From NCBI RefSeq assembly GCF_023715895.1, contig NZ_JAMBOO010000002.1, forward strand, positions 124,001-188,000: a stretch of DNA of 64,000 bases. Reading direction: 5' to 3'. Shown one piece after another: positions 45,460-54,756 of the stretch. The notes under the pieces were generated by a model. It worked only from the letters and a program-made list of their open reading frames with translations, was not told where the DNA came from and did no database searches. The translations under genes were made by a program, and so were the position numbers. How positions within the stretch are numbered: position 1 is the stretch's first letter; each line of letters begins with the position of its first letter. The stretch comes from Domibacillus indicus (GTDB lineage: Bacteria > Bacillota > Bacilli > Bacillales > Domibacillaceae).

Positions 45460-45488
45460 AGTGTACCTGCTTCGGCTGCGTCTGTCAA
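45460..45488 (-). promoter_or_regulatory. Sigma-A promoter of ylxM-ffh
   Basis: Minus-strand TTGACA (45488-45483), exactly 17 bp, TACACT (45465-45460), 44 bp upstream of the ylxM GTG. The consensus -35 follows the ftsY terminator directly, so ylxM-ffh is probably a separate unit from smc-ftsY. Confidence 0.8.
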
Positions 45489-45495
45489 GAACGGG

Positions 45496-45520
45496 AAAAA
45501 ACAGCCGGTTATTCGGCTGT
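45496..45520 (-). terminator. ftsY terminator
   Basis: 7-bp stem ACAGCCG/CGGCTGT with a 6-nt loop, then UUUUU. The stem includes the ftsY stop codon region, as with rbgA and recG. Confidence 0.75.
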
Positions 45521-46531
45521 TTCATCTTCCTCTGTATCTGATTTTCTTTCTTCAAAAGCCTCGGTAAACAGCCCATACGCATATTTTTCAGCATCAAACG
45601 GCTGCAGATCATCCATTTTTTCACCAAGACCTACAAATTTAACCGGAACTCCCAGTTCTTTACGAATCGCCAGTACAATACCGCCTTTTGCGGTTCCATC
45701 CAGCTTTGTAAGCACGATGCCGGATACATCTGTCGCCTCTTTAAATGTTTTCGCTTGAATCAATGCATTTTGACCGGTTGTCGCATCGACAACGAGCAGA
45801 ACTTCATGCGGAGCGCCAGGAATTTCACGTTCAATGACACGCTTTACTTTTTGTAGCTCATTCATTAAGTTTACTTTGTTTTGAAGACGGCCGGCTGTGT
45901 CACACAGTAAAACATCGGCTTGTCGTGATTTTGCAGCACGTACGGCATCGTACATAACTGCAGCTGGATCAGACCCCTCTGCTTGTTTGATCACATCAAC
46001 ACCTGTGCGCTCTCCCCATACTTCAAGCTGTTCAATCGCTCCAGCCCGGAACGTATCACCAGCTGCGAGCATCACTTTCTTGCCCTCTTCCTTAAACTGG
46101 TGGGCAAGCTTGCCGATCGTTGTCGTTTTGCCGACCCCGTTGACACCAACAAATAAAATGACCGTCAAGCCCTCGTCCTGCATATTCAGATCTGAAGACA
46201 TTTCATGGTCACCCGCATAAATATCAACAAACTTCTCGGTAATAATTTCGCGGATCGCTTCTGGTTCATTTTTGTTTTGGCGTTTTACTTCCGTTTTTAA
46301 TTCATCAATCAATTCCATCACTGTATCGAAACCCACATCTGCCCCGATCAGAATTTCTTCGAGTTCTTCAAAAAAATCTTCATCAATTTTACGGTAGCGG
46401 GCAAATAAATTGTTCATTTTTTCGGAAAAGCCAGAGCGGGATTTTTTCAGCCCTTCTGTATACTTTTCCGTTGTTTGCTCCTGCTCCTGAGAGCCGGAAA
46501 ACTTTTCTTTTAATTTTTTAAAAAAGCTCAT
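45509..46531 (-). CDS. ftsY: FtsY, signal recognition particle receptor
   Basis: SRP receptor GTPase at the membrane. The N-terminal basic segment [12 protein letters not shown] and short acidic stretch (the Gram-positive form lacks the long A domain) lead to the NG domain with P-loop [39 protein letters not shown] and [11 protein letters not shown]. The ATG at 46531 (340 aa) is preferred over one 9 bp upstream, which overlaps the AAAGGA site. It lies 17 bp after smc. Confidence 0.98.
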   Translation of the reverse strand: MSFFKKLKEKFSGSQEQEQTTEKYTEGLKKSRSGFSEKMNNLFARYRKIDEDFFEELEEILIGADVGFDTVMELIDELKTEVKRQNKNEPEAIREIITEKFVDIYAGDHEMSSDLNMQDEGLTVILFVGVNGVGKTTTIGKLAHQFKEEGKKVMLAAGDTFRAGAIEQLEVWGERTGVDVIKQAEGSDPAAVMYDAVRAAKSRQADVLLCDTAGRLQNKVNLMNELQKVKRVIEREIPGAPHEVLLVVDATTGQNALIQAKTFKEATDVSGIVLTKLDGTAKGGIVLAIRKELGVPVKFVGLGEKMDDLQPFDAEKYAYGLFTEAFEERKSDTEEDETAE

Positions 46532-46548
46532 TTGTTTCATCCTTTCTT

Positions 46549-49500
46549 TTACTGCGTTACAGCGGCTTCTTCGAGTCTTACTGAGACAAGGCTCGTTACG
46601 CCGGATTCCTGCATGGCCACGCCATAGAGCGCATCGGCTTCTTCCATCGTTTGTTTGCGGTGTGTAATGACGATAAACTGTGTGTCCGCACTGAATTCTT
46701 TTAAGTACCGGCTGAACCTGTGCACGTTCGCTTCGTCAAGTGCTGCTTCTACTTCATCTAGTATACAAAACGGAACCGGGCGTACACGTAAAATAGCAAA
46801 TAAAAGAGCAATAGCCGTAAGAGCACGTTCTCCGCCGGATAAAAGACTTAAATGCTGCAGTTTTTTCCCTGGCGGCATCGCTGAAATATCCACACCGGCA
46901 TTTAAAATATCTTTCGGGTCGGTCAATTTCAATTCGGCCCGTCCTCCGCCAAACAGCTGGACAAAAGCCGGCTGAAATTCCGCTTTAATCGCTTCAAACG
47001 TTTCTGAGAAGCGGCGGGTCATTTCAACATCCATTTCATTCATTACATCACGAAGTGTTGACTTTGCTTCTTCAAGATCTTCTTTTTGGCCCCGCAGAAA
47101 CGTCACTCGTTCAAACGTGATCTCATATTCTTCGATCGCCCCGAGATTCACATCTCCCAGCTCCTCAATCGCCCTTTTAATGAGCCGGACCTGCCGTCTC
47201 GATTCTTCAATCGGCAAAGTAAGCGGGTAGAGCCGCTGTGCTTCCTCGAAGGTTAAGCTGTATTGCTCATTCAGCTTTTGCAGCCATGTATCGATTTCAA
47301 CTTCTAAGCGGGCAATGGCTACATCATGCCCGCGTACCGATTCTGTTAACCCTTTTAATAAACGGCGGGACTCCTGAAGGGCGGCTGTTTGTTCTTCAAG
47401 CCTCTGTGTTTTGCTGCTTCGTTCCTTTTTCAGCAATTCAAGCCCTTTGATCAGCCGCTCTTTTTCAGCAGCCTGCTCTTCCGCCTCCTGGGCAAGCGTC
47501 AGGCCGGTTGAACCGCTGTTTGACCGCTCCGCTTTCATAAATGCCTGCTCTTCTTCGAGCTGCTTCACTTGTTTTTGAATCTCTTTCCACTCTGCCCCGA
47601 TCCGCTGTTCCTGCTGTCTGCTGAACGCAAGCTGCTCTTCAAGCACGGCGATCTGCGGACGCAGCGTGTAAAGTTCTTCTGTAAGCTCATCCCGCTTTGA
47701 TGTAACGTCCTTTTGCTCTCTTTCAATAAAAGCAATTTGATCATCCAATTGTTTAATCGCCTGCTGTTTTTTGGCTAAAGAGCGGGAAGCTTCCTTTTCA
47801 CGCTTCTGAAGCCGCTCTTTTTCTTCTTGAAATTCTCTTTTTTCCGCATCGTAAACGGCAAGCCGGTCATTGATGGACTGTTCATTAAAAGACCATTCAA
47901 GCTGCTGGTTTTTCGCTTCCTGAAGTCCCTGGCGGTACAGCTCACCCGTTTCTTCAAGGCGGCTGACTAACCGATCACACTCAGCCGCACGGTCCTGCAG
48001 CGCTTTTACTTCCCTTTCAGCCTGCGCTGTTTTCTGCTCCATCTGTACGATTTGGGAACTTAACGTGTCCAGTTCATTTTTGCGCCCGAGCAGGGATGCA
48101 CCTGTTTTTTTCACAGATCCGCCTGTCATCGAGCCGCCCGCATTAACTACATCACCTTCAATCGTGACAACGCGGTAACGGTGGTTGATTTTACGTGCAA
48201 TGTGATTGGCTTTTTCAAGAGAATCCGCTACAAGCACATTGCCAAGCAGGTGACGCGCTGCCTGGGCGTACCGTTCTTCATAATCGGTCAGCTCTGCTGC
48301 GGTTCCGAGAAAGCCGTTTTCATGACGGACAAGGGCTAATGTATGATCAGGGATCACTTTTTCTTTTACCGTCGACAGGGGTAAAAAAGTCGCCCGGCCA
48401 AATTTGTGCTGCTTTAAAAAAGCAATCGCTTTGCGGGCAGCCGCTTCATCTTCTACGATAATATGCTGGAGAGCTCCGCCAAGAGCTGTTTCAATGGCGA
48501 GCTCATACTGCTTAGGTACCCGGATCAATTGTGCAGCAGCGCCAATCACGCCGGGAAGACGCCCGTCTTTTTCTTTCAGTACTTCTTTAACGCCGGAGAA
48601 AAAGCCTGAATAATCTTCTTCCATTGAGGTTAAAAGGTCGCGCCGGGAAGACGCCTCCTGCAAAATCTGGTAGGCTTTGTACAGGGCATTTCGCTTTTTT
48701 TCAAGCTTTTCCTTTACACTGTCACGCTCCCGTTTTGCTTCGCGGTACGCTGTTGTATGCTCATTGAGCTTTTCCTCTGCCTCAAGACGAGCCTGCTCGA
48801 TCTGTTCCTGCTCCCTTTGCAGGGCAGCCCGTTCAGAAAGATATTGGTCATTGTGTCCGCCGAGCCGTTCAAATCGAGCTGTTAATCGTTCGAGCTGACG
48901 GCCAATTTCAGCCAACTCATTTTTCGCCGCTGCTTCTTTGCTTAAATGATCAATATAATCAGCTTTAAGAGATTCCAGCGTTTCACTGCTGTTTTGCGAG
49001 ACTGCGCGAAGCAATGCTTCTTTTTCCGCTGCTTGTTTTGTTAACACATCAAGCGCTTGTTTTTTCTCCTCAGACTGCTTTTTCGCTTCTGCCAGCGCTT
49101 GTTTTAATACCGCTTCTTTTTCTTTGGCTTCGTTTATCGATTTCACAAGCTTTTCTTCATTATAAGAAGCATTTTTTTGACGCTCGTCCATCAAGCGCCG
49201 TGTTCCTTCAATTTTCTCAAGTGATTCCACGACAGTCATAAGTTTTTCCTGTATCAATTCTTCCTCAACAGCCAGCTTTTTTAATTCCTGCTCGACTGCC
49301 CGGATATGAGATTCTGCGCTTTCTGCTTCCCTGCTGAAATAAGCGATCTGTTTCTCCTGGTGCTCCCGGTCTTTTTTTCTCTCTTCCCATTCAGCGTGGG
49401 ACTCACCAAGATCATACGCCCAGACAGAGGCTTCTACTTCCTTTAATTCTTCCTTTTTCTCAAGATAATCTTTTGCTGCGGCGGCTTGAATTTCGAGCGG

Positions 49501-50109
49501 TTCTACCCGCTGCTCTAATTCGTATAAAATATCCTGCACACGGCTTAGATTCTCTTCTGTTTCAGCAAGCTTTACTTCTGCCTGCTTTTTACGGGTTTTG
49601 TATTTTAACACGCCGGCTGCTTCTTCAAATATAGACCGGCGCTCTTCAGGACGGCTGTTTAATATTTCATCAACCCGCCCCTGGCCAATAATTGAAAATG
49701 CACCGCGCCCGAGTCCTGAGTCCATAAACAGTTCAATAATGTCTTTTAAGCGGCAGCTTTGCTTGTTGATAAAAAAACCACTGTCGCCATTTCGGTTTAC
49801 GCGGCGCGTGATGCTTACTTCACTGTAATCAAGCGGAAGCGCCCCGTCCCGATTATCGAGCGTGATGGTCACGTCCGCTTCATTCAGCCGCCTTCTTGAA
49901 TCACTTCCCGAAAAGATGACATCTTCCATTTTTCCGCCACGCAAGTTTTTAGCTGACTGTTCACCAAGTACCCAGCGAATCGCTTCAGTAATATTGCTTT
50001 TGCCCGAACCATTCGGTCCCACTACTGCTGTTACACCAGGCATAAAGTCAATGCTAACTTTTCCTGCAAATGATTTAAATCCCGCTATATCAAGCTTTTT
50101 CAGGATCAT
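46549..50109 (-). CDS. smc: SMC, chromosome condensation/segregation ATPase
   Basis: Forms the condensin complex with ScpA and ScpB. The 1186 residues equal B. subtilis SMC. N-terminal Walker [21 protein letters not shown] near residues 32-51, first coiled coil about 170-500, hinge about 515-650 ([34 protein letters not shown]), second coiled coil about 670-1010, and the C-terminal signature [20 protein letters not shown] and Walker [18 protein letters not shown]. It follows rnc by 17 bp. Confidence 0.99.
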   Translation of the reverse strand: MILKKLDIAGFKSFAGKVSIDFMPGVTAVVGPNGSGKSNITEAIRWVLGEQSAKNLRGGKMEDVIFSGSDSRRRLNEADVTITLDNRDGALPLDYSEVSITRRVNRNGDSGFFINKQSCRLKDIIELFMDSGLGRGAFSIIGQGRVDEILNSRPEERRSIFEEAAGVLKYKTRKKQAEVKLAETEENLSRVQDILYELEQRVEPLEIQAAAAKDYLEKKEELKEVEASVWAYDLGESHAEWEERKKDREHQEKQIAYFSREAESAESHIRAVEQELKKLAVEEELIQEKLMTVVESLEKIEGTRRLMDERQKNASYNEEKLVKSINEAKEKEAVLKQALAEAKKQSEEKKQALDVLTKQAAEKEALLRAVSQNSSETLESLKADYIDHLSKEAAAKNELAEIGRQLERLTARFERLGGHNDQYLSERAALQREQEQIEQARLEAEEKLNEHTTAYREAKRERDSVKEKLEKKRNALYKAYQILQEASSRRDLLTSMEEDYSGFFSGVKEVLKEKDGRLPGVIGAAAQLIRVPKQYELAIETALGGALQHIIVEDEAAARKAIAFLKQHKFGRATFLPLSTVKEKVIPDHTLALVRHENGFLGTAAELTDYEERYAQAARHLLGNVLVADSLEKANHIARKINHRYRVVTIEGDVVNAGGSMTGGSVKKTGASLLGRKNELDTLSSQIVQMEQKTAQAEREVKALQDRAAECDRLVSRLEETGELYRQGLQEAKNQQLEWSFNEQSINDRLAVYDAEKREFQEEKERLQKREKEASRSLAKKQQAIKQLDDQIAFIEREQKDVTSKRDELTEELYTLRPQIAVLEEQLAFSRQQEQRIGAEWKEIQKQVKQLEEEQAFMKAERSNSGSTGLTLAQEAEEQAAEKERLIKGLELLKKERSSKTQRLEEQTAALQESRRLLKGLTESVRGHDVAIARLEVEIDTWLQKLNEQYSLTFEEAQRLYPLTLPIEESRRQVRLIKRAIEELGDVNLGAIEEYEITFERVTFLRGQKEDLEEAKSTLRDVMNEMDVEMTRRFSETFEAIKAEFQPAFVQLFGGGRAELKLTDPKDILNAGVDISAMPPGKKLQHLSLLSGGERALTAIALLFAILRVRPVPFCILDEVEAALDEANVHRFSRYLKEFSADTQFIVITHRKQTMEEADALYGVAMQESGVTSLVSVRLEEAAVTQ

Positions 50110-50126
50110 ACTTCTCCACCTGTCTC

Positions 50127-50861
50127 CTACTTCGATTGTTTTACCTGTTCAAGCGCCATACGCGCTGCAAATTGCTCTGCTTCTTTTTTAGAGCGTCCGC
50201 TGCCTGTGCCGAGTACAGTACCGTTTAAGGATACTTCCGTAATAAACTCTTTGTTATGAGCCGGGCCTTTTTCTTCTAATATCCGGTAAGACGGGGAGCC
50301 TTTTAATTCACGCTGTACAAATTCCTGCAGCTGGCTTTTAAAATCCATTACATGTGAAAACGCTCCTGCACTGATTTTCGGGAAAACGATTTTTTCCAAA
50401 AACGGAATGACGGCATCCATCCCCTGATCAAGATAAAGGGCGCCAATGTAAGCTTCAAACACGTCAGCAAGCAAAGCCGGACGCATTCTTCCGCCTGTCA
50501 TTTCTTCACCTTTTCCGAGTAAAATAAGCCGGCCAAACTCAAGCTCGTTCGCAAATGTAACAAGTGAAGGCTCGCATACAACAGCGGCGCGAAGCTTTGT
50601 TAACTCTCCTTCTGACATAACGGGATACGTTTTATATAAAAACTGCGAAACTGTCAACTCTAATACGGCATCGCCTAAAAACTCCAGGCGCTCGTTGTCT
50701 TCATATGGTTTTCTTCTGTGCTCGTTCACATAAGAAGAGTGGGTAAAAGCCTGTTTTAGGAGCGATTCATTTTGAAAATGGATGCCCATTTTTTCCTGGA
50801 ATTCTTTAAATTCTTTATTTTTCCGTTCTGAATATCGCTGCTCCTGATTTGTTTTCTTCAT
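50127..50861 (-). CDS. rnc: Rnc, ribonuclease III
   Basis: Double-strand RNA endonuclease processing rRNA and other transcripts. Endonuclease domain about residues 25-155 with [20 protein letters not shown] and the metal-binding Glu/Asp of [20 protein letters not shown]-terminal double-strand RNA-binding domain about 170-244 ([31 protein letters not shown]). Length 244 (B. subtilis 249). GGAGGAACC precedes the ATG. It heads the rnc-smc-ftsY unit. Confidence 0.98.
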   Translation of the reverse strand: MKKTNQEQRYSERKNKEFKEFQEKMGIHFQNESLLKQAFTHSSYVNEHRRKPYEDNERLEFLGDAVLELTVSQFLYKTYPVMSEGELTKLRAAVVCEPSLVTFANELEFGRLILLGKGEEMTGGRMRPALLADVFEAYIGALYLDQGMDAVIPFLEKIVFPKISAGAFSHVMDFKSQLQEFVQRELKGSPSYRILEEKGPAHNKEFITEVSLNGTVLGTGSGRSKKEAEQFAARMALEQVKQSK

Positions 50862-50898
50862 TCTGGTTCCTCCGCAATGTTAAAGTGCACACAAAATT

Positions 50899-50927
50899 AG
50901 TTTAGCCGAAAAAAATGCATAGCGCAA
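50899..50927 (-). promoter_or_regulatory. Candidate promoter of rnc-smc-ftsY
   Basis: Minus-strand TTGCGC (50927-50922), 17 bp, TAAACT (50904-50899), 38 bp upstream of the rnc ATG. A second TTGCGC lies 23 bp upstream of the first. The match is moderate. The remaining 140 bp of the gap up to the acpP terminator shows nothing else I can name. Confidence 0.35.
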
Positions 50928-51070
50928 AAAGAATTAAAGCGCAAGACACTGTTTATGAATCGCGCTCGTTTAACAATCCTGCATTTCACTTTCGGGAAAG
51001 CTTGGACTGGAATGCTTAATGCCTTAGGGTCCTGTGTGCGGTTCCTGGGCTTCCATTCAATAAAAGCATG

Positions 51071-51100
51071 AAAAAAGCAGACCCGCATTACCGGGCCTGC
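51071..51100 (-). terminator. acpP terminator
   Basis: 9-bp stem GCAGGCCCG/CGGGTCTGC (one G-U pair) with a 6-nt loop, 12 bp after the acpP stop, followed by UUUUUUC. Confidence 0.88.
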
Positions 51101-51112
51101 CATTAAGGACGA

Positions 51113-51346
51113 TTAGTTTTTGCTGTTTATGTACGATACAGCGTCGCCTACCGTCGTAATATTTTCCGCGTCATCATCGGAAATTTCCATATCGAATTCA
51201 TCTTCAAGCTCCATTACAAGCTCAACTACGTCTAGAGAATCCGCACCTAGATCTTCCTTGAATTTCGCATCAAGGTTGATTTGTGATTCTTCTACACCTA
51301 GACGATCAACGATGATTTTCGTTACACGTTCTAATACATCTGCCAC
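51113..51346 (-). CDS. acpP: AcpP, acyl carrier protein
   Basis: Carries acyl chains in fatty acid synthesis on a phosphopantetheine arm attached to the Ser of [18 protein letters not shown]. The GTG start at 51346 gives 77 residues as in B. subtilis, beginning [21 protein letters not shown] is upstream, and the longer GTG at 51355 overlaps it. It is the last gene of the FapR-controlled lipid cluster, 58 bp after fabG, with its own -10 in that gap. Confidence 0.99.
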   Translation of the reverse strand: MADVLERVTKIIVDRLGVEESQINLDAKFKEDLGADSLDVVELVMELEDEFDMEISDDDAENITTVGDAVSYINSKN

Positions 51347-51367
51347 AATATTCACCTCCCCTCAAGT

Positions 51368-51373
51368 ATTATA
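51368..51373 (-). promoter_or_regulatory. Candidate -10 element of acpP
   Basis: Perfect TATAAT on the minus strand, 22 bp upstream of the acpP GTG, in the short gap after fabG. No good -35 at 17 bp. It may give extra acpP transcription beyond that from the fapR promoter. Confidence 0.4.
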
Positions 51374-51404
51374 GACGATTCATCCTGCCAAAACACGCTT
51401 TTTC

Positions 51405-52148
51405 TTACATTGCCATGCCGCCGTCTACACCAAGCACCTGGCCAGTAATGTATTTCGCACCATCACCGGCTAAAAATGCGGCTGCAGCAGCAATATCGGC
51501 TGTATCGCCAAGCGTGCCAAGCGGAATTTGGCTGATCAGCTGCTCTTTTGCTTCTGCCGGCAGTTCATCCGTCATGTCAGTCGTAATAAATCCTGGCGCA
51601 ATGGCATTCACTGTAATACCTCGTGGTGCAAGCTCACGGGCCGATGCTTTCGTTAACCCAATAACCCCTGCTTTTGCTGCTGTATAATTTGCCTGTCCAG
51701 CATTGCCGATTCGGCCAACAACCGAAGAAATGTTAATAATACGGCCGCTTTTTTGCTTCATCATTTGGCGGGTAACTGCTTTTGTGCAAAGGAATACACC
51801 TTTTAAATTGGTGTTAATAACCTCGTCCCACTCTTGCTCTTTCATGCGCATCATCAAGTTATCGCGTGTGATTCCCGCGTTGTTTACTAAAATATCAAGA
51901 CGGCCGAATTGGTCAATCGTTTCTTTCACCATCGCCCCTACTGCTTCACTATCAGAAATATCACACTGTACGATAAAAGAACGGCGGCCCATCGCTGTAA
52001 TTTCATCGGCTGTTTCTTTTGCTTTTTGCTCGCTTCCTGCATAGTTGACGACCACGTCTGCGCCTAAACGGGCAAGTTCAAGTGCGATCGCTTTGCCAAT
52101 CCCACGGGAAGCTCCTGTGACAAGAGCTATTTTTCCTTCCAGGTTCAT
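51405..52148 (-). CDS. fabG: FabG, 3-oxoacyl-ACP reductase
   Basis: NADPH-dependent first reduction of the fatty acid elongation cycle. A 247-residue short-chain dehydrogenase (B. subtilis 246): Rossmann [34 protein letters not shown], catalytic Ser in [15 protein letters not shown] and Tyr-x-x-x-Lys in YTAAKAG, with [13 protein letters not shown] and a C-terminal [10 protein letters not shown]. Its ATG overlaps the fabD stop (ATGA). Confidence 0.99.
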   Translation of the reverse strand: MNLEGKIALVTGASRGIGKAIALELARLGADVVVNYAGSEQKAKETADEITAMGRRSFIVQCDISDSEAVGAMVKETIDQFGRLDILVNNAGITRDNLMMRMKEQEWDEVINTNLKGVFLCTKAVTRQMMKQKSGRIINISSVVGRIGNAGQANYTAAKAGVIGLTKASARELAPRGITVNAIAPGFITTDMTDELPAEAKEQLISQIPLGTLGDTADIAAAAAFLAGDGAKYITGQVLGVDGGMAM

Positions 52149-53104
52149 TGTGTTTCCTCCTTTAGAGCTGCCGCTGCTTTTACAATGGATTCTTCATCGC
52201 TCACTGCAATGGTGCGGACACGGCGGTTTACTTTTTTAATTAAGCCGGATAAAACAGTACCTGAACCAATTTCAACAAACGTATCGACCCCTGCATCAAG
52301 CAGCGCCTGCACGCTGTCTTCCCATAAAACAGGTGAGTACAGTTGTTTCACAAGATTTTCTTTAATCGCCTCTGCCTCTGTTACTGGCTGTGCATCAACG
52401 TTGGCAATAACCGGTACGCGGCTTGACTGAATATTGGCTTTTTCGAGCACAGTGCGCAGCTTTTCAGCAGCCGGCTCCATAAGCGGCGAATGGAATGGGC
52501 CGCTCACATTCAGCGGAATCACTCTTTTTGCGCCTTTTTCTTTTAAAAGAGCAGATGCCTGCTCTACACCTTCTTTTGCCCCTGAGATCACAATTTGACC
52601 AGGGCAGTTGAAGTTAGCAGCAGCAACGACGTGGCCGTTTGCCGCAACTTCTGCAACGGCTGCTTCCAGCTCCGCGCGGTCCATGCCAAGCACAGCCGCC
52701 ATCGCGCCTTCTCCAGCCGGTACAGCCGCTTCCATTAAATTGCCGCGCTCATGTACAGCCCAGACTGCGTCTTCGTATGTAATAGCCCCTGCAGCCGCCA
52801 AGGCAGAATATTCACCAAGGCTGTGCCCAGCGGTAAAGTCCGGCACAATGCCTTCTTCTTCGAATCGTTTTAAAACAGCCATACTGTGCGCTAAAAGAGC
52901 AGGCTGCGCGTTTGATGTAAGTGTCAGCTTTTCTTCTGGGCCATTAAACATAATGTCCGTTAACGAGTAGCCGAGGCGCTCGTCTGCTTGTTGAAGCATT
53001 TCCTTGATGGAAGCATGCTCCTCAGCAAGTGATTTTCCCATTCCAACGGCTTGAGAGCCTTGTCCCGGAAATACAAATGCGATTTTTCCCATTGATGATG
53101 TCAT
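52145..53104 (-). CDS. fabD: FabD, malonyl-CoA:ACP transacylase
   Basis: Transfers malonyl from CoA to ACP, providing the extender for fatty acid synthesis. [11 protein letters not shown] near the start, nucleophile Ser in [15 protein letters not shown] near residue 94, and His in [15 protein letters not shown]. Length 319 (B. subtilis 317). The first ATG overlaps the plsX stop by 4 bp; a second ATG at 53092 aligns with the B. subtilis start, so the first four residues are uncertain. Confidence 0.98.
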   Translation of the reverse strand: MTSSMGKIAFVFPGQGSQAVGMGKSLAEEHASIKEMLQQADERLGYSLTDIMFNGPEEKLTLTSNAQPALLAHSMAVLKRFEEEGIVPDFTAGHSLGEYSALAAAGAITYEDAVWAVHERGNLMEAAVPAGEGAMAAVLGMDRAELEAAVAEVAANGHVVAAANFNCPGQIVISGAKEGVEQASALLKEKGAKRVIPLNVSGPFHSPLMEPAAEKLRTVLEKANIQSSRVPVIANVDAQPVTEAEAIKENLVKQLYSPVLWEDSVQALLDAGVDTFVEIGSGTVLSGLIKKVNRRVRTIAVSDEESIVKAAAALKEETQ

Positions 53105-54093
53105 TCCTTCCCAGTGGCAATTTGTGATTCAATAATAGCCGGCACATTCGCCTGTGCCATTTTGTAGGCTTGTTCGATCGCGTGATAAAAGGCGTTGGCG
53201 TCCGATGAACCATGTGCTTTGATGACCGGCGCTTTCAAGCCGAACAAACCGGCGCCGCCGTACTCTGTGTAATCCATTTTTGATTTTAACCCGCGCAGCT
53301 CATCTTTAAGCAGCAGTGCGCCGATTTTTGATTTAGCGGACGCAGTCAAAGCGGTTTTTAACATAGAAAAAACAGACAACGCGCTGCCTTCAATGGTTTT
53401 TAAAACCATATTGCCGGTAAAGCCGTCTGTGACAACAACATCCGCTGCCCCATTTAACAGTTCACGGGATTCAATATTGCCAATAAAGTTTAAATCAGCC
53501 GCTTCGCTTAATAGTTTGTATGCGGCTTTTGTTAAATCATTCCCTTTTTTTTCTTCCGTTCCAATATTTAAAAGACCTACACGAGGTTTAGGGATCCCTC
53601 GCACTTTTTCTGCATAAACCGAACCCATGATCGCATACTGCAGCAGATGCTCAGGCTTCGCATCCGAATTAGCACCGGCATCAAGCATGACAAATCCTTT
53701 GCCGTCAATTGTCGGAAGCGTTGGGGCCAGTGCCGGACGTTCTACTCCGTCAATACGGCCGACTACAAACAATCCTGCAGCCATAAGCGCACCTGTGTTG
53801 CCTGCTGATACACATGCTGCCGCTTCGTTAGCTGCAACGGCCTCTGCCATTAACACGAGTGAGGACTGTTTTTTCCGCCGCACAGCCCGGACCGGCTCGT
53901 CTGTGCCGAGAATCACATCGGGAGCATGAACGACCTGCGCCCGGCTGCTCTCCTCTAAATACGGCCGGATTTTTTCTTCATCTCCATAAAGCATTACTTC
54001 GAGCTGCGGCATTTCCTTTAATGCCCGATTCACACCTAAAATGATTTGCTCCGGTGCGTGGTCACCGCCCATTGCGTCAATTGCGAGTTTCAT
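53101..54093 (-). CDS. plsX: PlsX, phosphate acyltransferase
   Basis: Makes acyl-phosphate from acyl-ACP for phosphatidic acid synthesis (PlsX/PlsY pathway). The 330-residue protein begins [17 protein letters not shown] and contains [48 protein letters not shown] and [17 protein letters not shown]. It overlaps fapR by 17 bp and fabD by 4 bp, consistent with one operon under FapR control. Confidence 0.98.
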   Translation of the reverse strand: MKLAIDAMGGDHAPEQIILGVNRALKEMPQLEVMLYGDEEKIRPYLEESSRAQVVHAPDVILGTDEPVRAVRRKKQSSLVLMAEAVAANEAAACVSAGNTGALMAAGLFVVGRIDGVERPALAPTLPTIDGKGFVMLDAGANSDAKPEHLLQYAIMGSVYAEKVRGIPKPRVGLLNIGTEEKKGNDLTKAAYKLLSEAADLNFIGNIESRELLNGAADVVVTDGFTGNMVLKTIEGSALSVFSMLKTALTASAKSKIGALLLKDELRGLKSKMDYTEYGGAGLFGLKAPVIKAHGSSDANAFYHAIEQAYKMAQANVPAIIESQIATGKE

Positions 54094-54667
54094 CTATTTC
54101 CTCCTTTTCTGCAGATGGTGCACGAAACATAGAGAACTCTCCGCGAAACACGAGGTCACTGCCGACGAAACTGGATACCTCTACAATGGTTCGTCCCTTT
54201 TGGGATCGAATCACCTTCGCTTTGGCGATTACCCGGCTGTTTTCTTTCACCGGCTGTGTAAAACGAATATCCGCTTTGCCTGTGAGAGCCATTTCATCAT
54301 TTATTACGGCAACGGCCAGCGAATTCGCCTGGGCAAACAGATGATGCCCCCGTGCAATGCCGTTCCGTTTAAAGACATGCTCTTTTTTTACATCAAAAAT
54401 AGAAATAGCGCTTTTGTCTAATTCAATATCAATAATATCGCCGATAACTTCTTCGATCGGCAATGAACGCACTTCATCCTGCATATTTTTTTCCGCTACA
54501 TATTTAATGCGTTCCCTCAGTTCCGGAATGGATAACTCCATCCGATCAAGCCGAATCGTTTGGACGCTTACGCCAAACTCCTGCGCCAGTTCTTCGTCGG
54601 TGACAAACGGATTTTCTCCGATTGTTTGCTTTAGACGCTCCTGACGCTCTTTTTTTGATCGTCTCAT
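54077..54667 (-). CDS. fapR: FapR, malonyl-CoA-responsive repressor of lipid genes
   Basis: Represses fatty acid and phospholipid genes until malonyl-CoA binds. The N-terminal helix-turn-helix ([20 protein letters not shown], residues about 23-42) is followed by a linker helix and a hot-dog effector domain ([42 protein letters not shown]). Length 196 (B. subtilis 188). It heads the fapR-plsX-fabD-fabG operon and its own operator is visible upstream. Confidence 0.98.
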   Translation of the reverse strand: MRRSKKERQERLKQTIGENPFVTDEELAQEFGVSVQTIRLDRMELSIPELRERIKYVAEKNMQDEVRSLPIEEVIGDIIDIELDKSAISIFDVKKEHVFKRNGIARGHHLFAQANSLAVAVINDEMALTGKADIRFTQPVKENSRVIAKAKVIRSQKGRTIVEVSSFVGSDLVFRGEFSMFRAPSAEKEEIDETRN

Positions 54668-54687
54668 ATTTATCCCACCATCCGATA

Positions 54688-54704
54688 TTAGGACTAGGTA
54701 CTAA
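54688..54704. promoter_or_regulatory. FapR operator
   Basis: Minus-strand TTAGTACCTAGTCCTAA, an imperfect 17-bp palindrome matching the known FapR box style (TTAGTAC with its mirror). It lies immediately downstream of the fapR -10, over the expected transcription start, the usual place for repression by FapR. Confidence 0.88.
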
Positions 54705-54709
54705 AAAAC

Positions 54710-54738
54710 AGTATAAAGATAACAAAAAAAGAATGCAA
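54710..54738 (-). promoter_or_regulatory. fapR: Sigma-A promoter of fapR-plsX-fabD-fabG
   Basis: Minus-strand TTGCAT (54738-54733), 17 bp, TATACT (54715-54710). The -35 lies inside the arm of the recG terminator, and the FapR operator begins 5 bp after the -10. Confidence 0.7.
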
Positions 54739-54756
54739 GAGGCAACTTGCATTCTT
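54723..54756 (-). terminator. recG terminator
   Basis: Perfect 11-bp stem AAGAATGCAAG/CTTGCATTCTT with a 6-nt loop, beginning at the recG stop codon, followed by UUUUUUG. Its downstream arm carries the -35 of the fapR promoter. Confidence 0.88.
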
